Below, one piece after another: positions 4,996 through 6,001 of a DNA stretch of 6,001 nt. Source of the stretch: an uncultured Emergencia sp. (GTDB lineage: Bacteria; Bacillota; Clostridia; Peptostreptococcales; Anaerovoracaceae); contig CABSEO010000135.1 in the NCBI GenBank assembly GCA_902476665.1, positions 1-6,001 of the forward strand, given 5' to 3'. Both the position numbers and the translations under genes were made by a program. Below the pieces are notes generated by a model. The model ran no database searches. It had not been told where the DNA came from and saw only the letters and a program-made list of their open reading frames with translations. Position 1 is the first letter of the stretch. Each line of letters begins with the position of its first letter.

Positions 4996-5526
4996 TTATC
5001 TCACTAAAATCTGACAGGCCTTCATAGCGTCAAGTGCTGTCTGATGACTTTCCGGACTGACTCCCGCACAGCAGTCTCCTTCCACTATAATCTTTGTTTC
5101 AGGGAAAGCCGCCTTCAGAATCATCGCATTTGAAATCACGCAGATATCTGTACAGACTCCGCAAAGTTCAATCTCATCGGGCACTTTATGCTCCAGTTTT
5201 TCTTCCAGCCACTGTGGAAGTGCGAGACTGCCGAAAGCAGGCTTGTCCAGAACATTCATCTCAGATACTTCAGTGGCAAGCTCATTGATAATCTGCCATC
5301 CATCACTATTCTTCACGCAATGCACCACGGGCAGCAGCTTTCCTTCCTGTGTATTCAGATAATCTTCTCCATGGGTATCCCTGGTAAAAAAAACAAGGTT
5401 TCCCTCTTTTTTATATTCTCCGATTTTCTTTTGAATATTTCCGATAATTTTCTGTGCCTCTTTATTGGCAAGGGCTCCTGTCACGAAGTCCTTCTGCATA
5501 TCGATAACCAGCAAAATCTTTTTCAT
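4996..5526 (-). CDS. Isochorismatase-fold cysteine hydrolase, probable nicotinamidase (PncA-like)
   Basis: The 176-residue protein has the cysteine hydrolase fold. It begins MKKILLVIDMQKDF, with the catalytic Asp9. Lys95 lies in LDKPAFGS, and GVCTDICVISN (123-133) carries the nucleophile Cys129 after the expected cis-peptide region. This gives the Asp-Lys-Cys triad of nicotinamidases and related amidases. A nicotinamidase would convert nicotinamide to nicotinate in the cytoplasm for NAD salvage. The 10-nt spacing to nadE strongly suggests that role. The usual nicotinamidase metal motif DxHxxH is only partly kept: Asp50 and His52 are present, but Asp replaces the second His (DTHGED). Another amide or isochorismate-type substrate is therefore possible. 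ATG 5526 is preferred over TTG 5541 because GGAG (5539-5536) lies 9 nt upstream of the ATG and overlaps the TTG-started codons. Confidence 0.8.
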   Translation of the reverse strand: MKKILLVIDMQKDFVTGALANKEAQKIIGNIQKKIGEYKKEGNLVFFTRDTHGEDYLNTQEGKLLPVVHCVKNSDGWQIINELATEVSEMNVLDKPAFGSLALPQWLEEKLEHKVPDEIELCGVCTDICVISNAMILKAAFPETKIIVEGDCCAGVSPESHQTALDAMKACQILVR

Positions 5527-5553
5527 TACTTTGTGCTCCAATTCTGAACTGTC

Positions 5554-5606
5554 ATTATAAACTTTACATCAGAGTATAGTTTACATCAAAAAAACCCGTC
5601 GGTCAA
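5554..5606 (-). promoter_or_regulatory. Promoter region of the hydrolase-nadE operon
   Basis: A perfect minus-strand TATAAT lies at 5559-5554, 27 nt before the hydrolase ATG, but the hexamer 17 bp upstream (AAACTA) is a poor -35. An alternative pair is TTGACC (5606-5601), a 17-bp spacer and TAAACT (5583-5578). A perfect -10 without a -35, overlapped by repeated 9-mers, is what an activated or repressed promoter can look like. Which pair is used cannot be decided from sequence alone. Confidence 0.5.
5563..5588 (-). repeat. Paired direct repeats TTTACATCA overlapping the NAD-operon promoter
   Basis: TTTACATCA occurs exactly at 5563-5571 and again at 5580-5588, a period of 17 bp. The first copy lies just upstream of TATAAT and the second covers its -35 position. 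Such an arrangement suggests a regulator binding site. A niacin- or NAD-responsive regulator would make sense given the downstream genes, but I do not recognise the motif as a defined box. Confidence 0.5.
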
Positions 5607-5637
5607 TGTATCCTGAGCCCAAAGATATTCAAATTAC

Positions 5638-5657
5638 AAAAGCCAACTTTAGCTTTT
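5638..5657 (+). repeat. Short inverted repeat upstream of the desulfhydrase promoter
   Basis: AAAAGC (5638-5643) and GCTTTT (5652-5657) are inverted repeats around 8 nt, the right arm overlapping the T-run in the -35 position of the promoter at 5677-5682. It could be a small operator. No upstream plus-strand gene needs a terminator here, so a terminator role is unlikely. Confidence 0.3.
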
Positions 5658-5682
5658 TTCCCTCTGTCATCTGTGCTATACT
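5654..5682 (+). promoter_or_regulatory. Extended -10 promoter of the D-cysteine desulfhydrase-type gene
   Basis: TGC-TATACT (5674-5682) is an extended -10 with one mismatch to TATAAT. The -35 position, 17 bp upstream, is only TTTTTT (5654-5659). Start near 5689 would give a leader of about 43 nt. Confidence 0.6.
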
Positions 5683-5731
5683 AAAAACAGAAAATAAGCT
5701 GTTCTCAGAAAATTTAACAGGAGGAAACATT

Positions 5732-6001
5732 ATGACTTTGGGACGGGAAAAAATCCACTTTCTCAACACGCCGACACCGCTTACCCACTTGACTAATATC
5801 TCTGCGGATCTCGGCATTGATCTTTATCTGAAAAGAGACGATCTGACTAATTTCGGAACAGGCGGCAACAAACTGCGTAAACTGGAATATCTGGTAAAAG
5901 ATGCACTGGATCAGGGTGCTACCATGCTGCTGACTGTAGGCGGTGCACAAACCAATCATGGTCGTTTAACCGGAGCGGTCGCCGCAAAATACGGACTGAA
6001 A
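5732..6001 (+). CDS. PLP-dependent D-cysteine desulfhydrase / ACC deaminase family, N-terminal fragment
   Basis: Ninety codons are present before the window ends in frame. The start MTLGREKIHFLNTPTPLTHL is followed by LYLKRDDLTNFGTGGNKLRKLEYL (31-54), in which Lys47 of GGNK is the expected Schiff-base lysine to pyridoxal phosphate. GGAQTNHGRLTGAVAAKYGLK (70-90) follows, with the Asn-His of the substrate-carboxylate loop. This is the fold-type II family containing D-cysteine desulfhydrase (D-cysteine to pyruvate, H2S and ammonia) and 1-aminocyclopropane-1-carboxylate deaminase. The QTNH sequence resembles the desulfhydrase side, but residues that separate the two activities lie outside the window. 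AGGAGG (5719-5724) is 7 nt before the ATG and an extended -10 promoter precedes it. It is divergent from the hydrolase-nadE operon. Confidence 0.88.
   Translation, partial: MTLGREKIHFLNTPTPLTHLTNISADLGIDLYLKRDDLTNFGTGGNKLRKLEYLVKDALDQGATMLLTVGGAQTNHGRLTGAVAAKYGLK

Noticed and set aside
5589..5606. T-run after a GC-rich patch on the minus strand, resembling a terminator
   Set aside because: The possible stem is only about 3 bp and it lies between divergent promoters with no upstream minus-strand gene in the window to end.

Overview
The window looks like chromosomal core sequence from a low-to-moderate GC member of the Clostridia, most likely Lachnospiraceae. This is judged from protein family flavour, strong AGGAGG-type ribosome binding sites and sigma-A-like promoters; no taxonomic marker was searched. 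I see no mobile element, CRISPR array, tRNA or rRNA.

Layout. Positions 1-121 (minus) hold the first 40 codons of a zinc-dependent alcohol dehydrogenase. A divergent promoter region (122-398) separates it from rpsT (ribosomal protein bS20, plus), which has its own promoter and terminator. deoD (purine nucleoside phosphorylase, plus) follows. It converges on a small helical DUF2383-like gene (minus, 1560-1991), and deoD's best terminator lies inside that gene's coding sequence. Next is murE or a MurE paralogue (minus, 2101-3528), flanked by a good promoter and a terminator. Upstream of it are two terminator-like hairpins, then a minus-strand run read in the order nicotinamidase-like hydrolase (4996-5526), nadE (4212-4985), and a 123-aa free-standing, degenerate Mur-ligase C-terminal domain (3758-4129). 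A second divergent promoter region (5527-5731) leads to the first 90 codons of a PLP-dependent D-cysteine desulfhydrase/ACC deaminase-type gene (plus, 5732 to window end).

How the genes fit together. The hydrolase and nadE are 10 nt apart and would supply two steps of NAD salvage from nicotinamide. murE adds the third peptide residue of the peptidoglycan stem. The small ORF between nadE and murE aligns by eye with the murE C-terminal domain but has lost the ATP-binding and catalytic motifs. It nevertheless keeps a start codon, a strong ribosome binding site and a terminator. It is the most unusual object in the window. deoD (purine salvage) and rpsT (ribosome) are independent housekeeping units.
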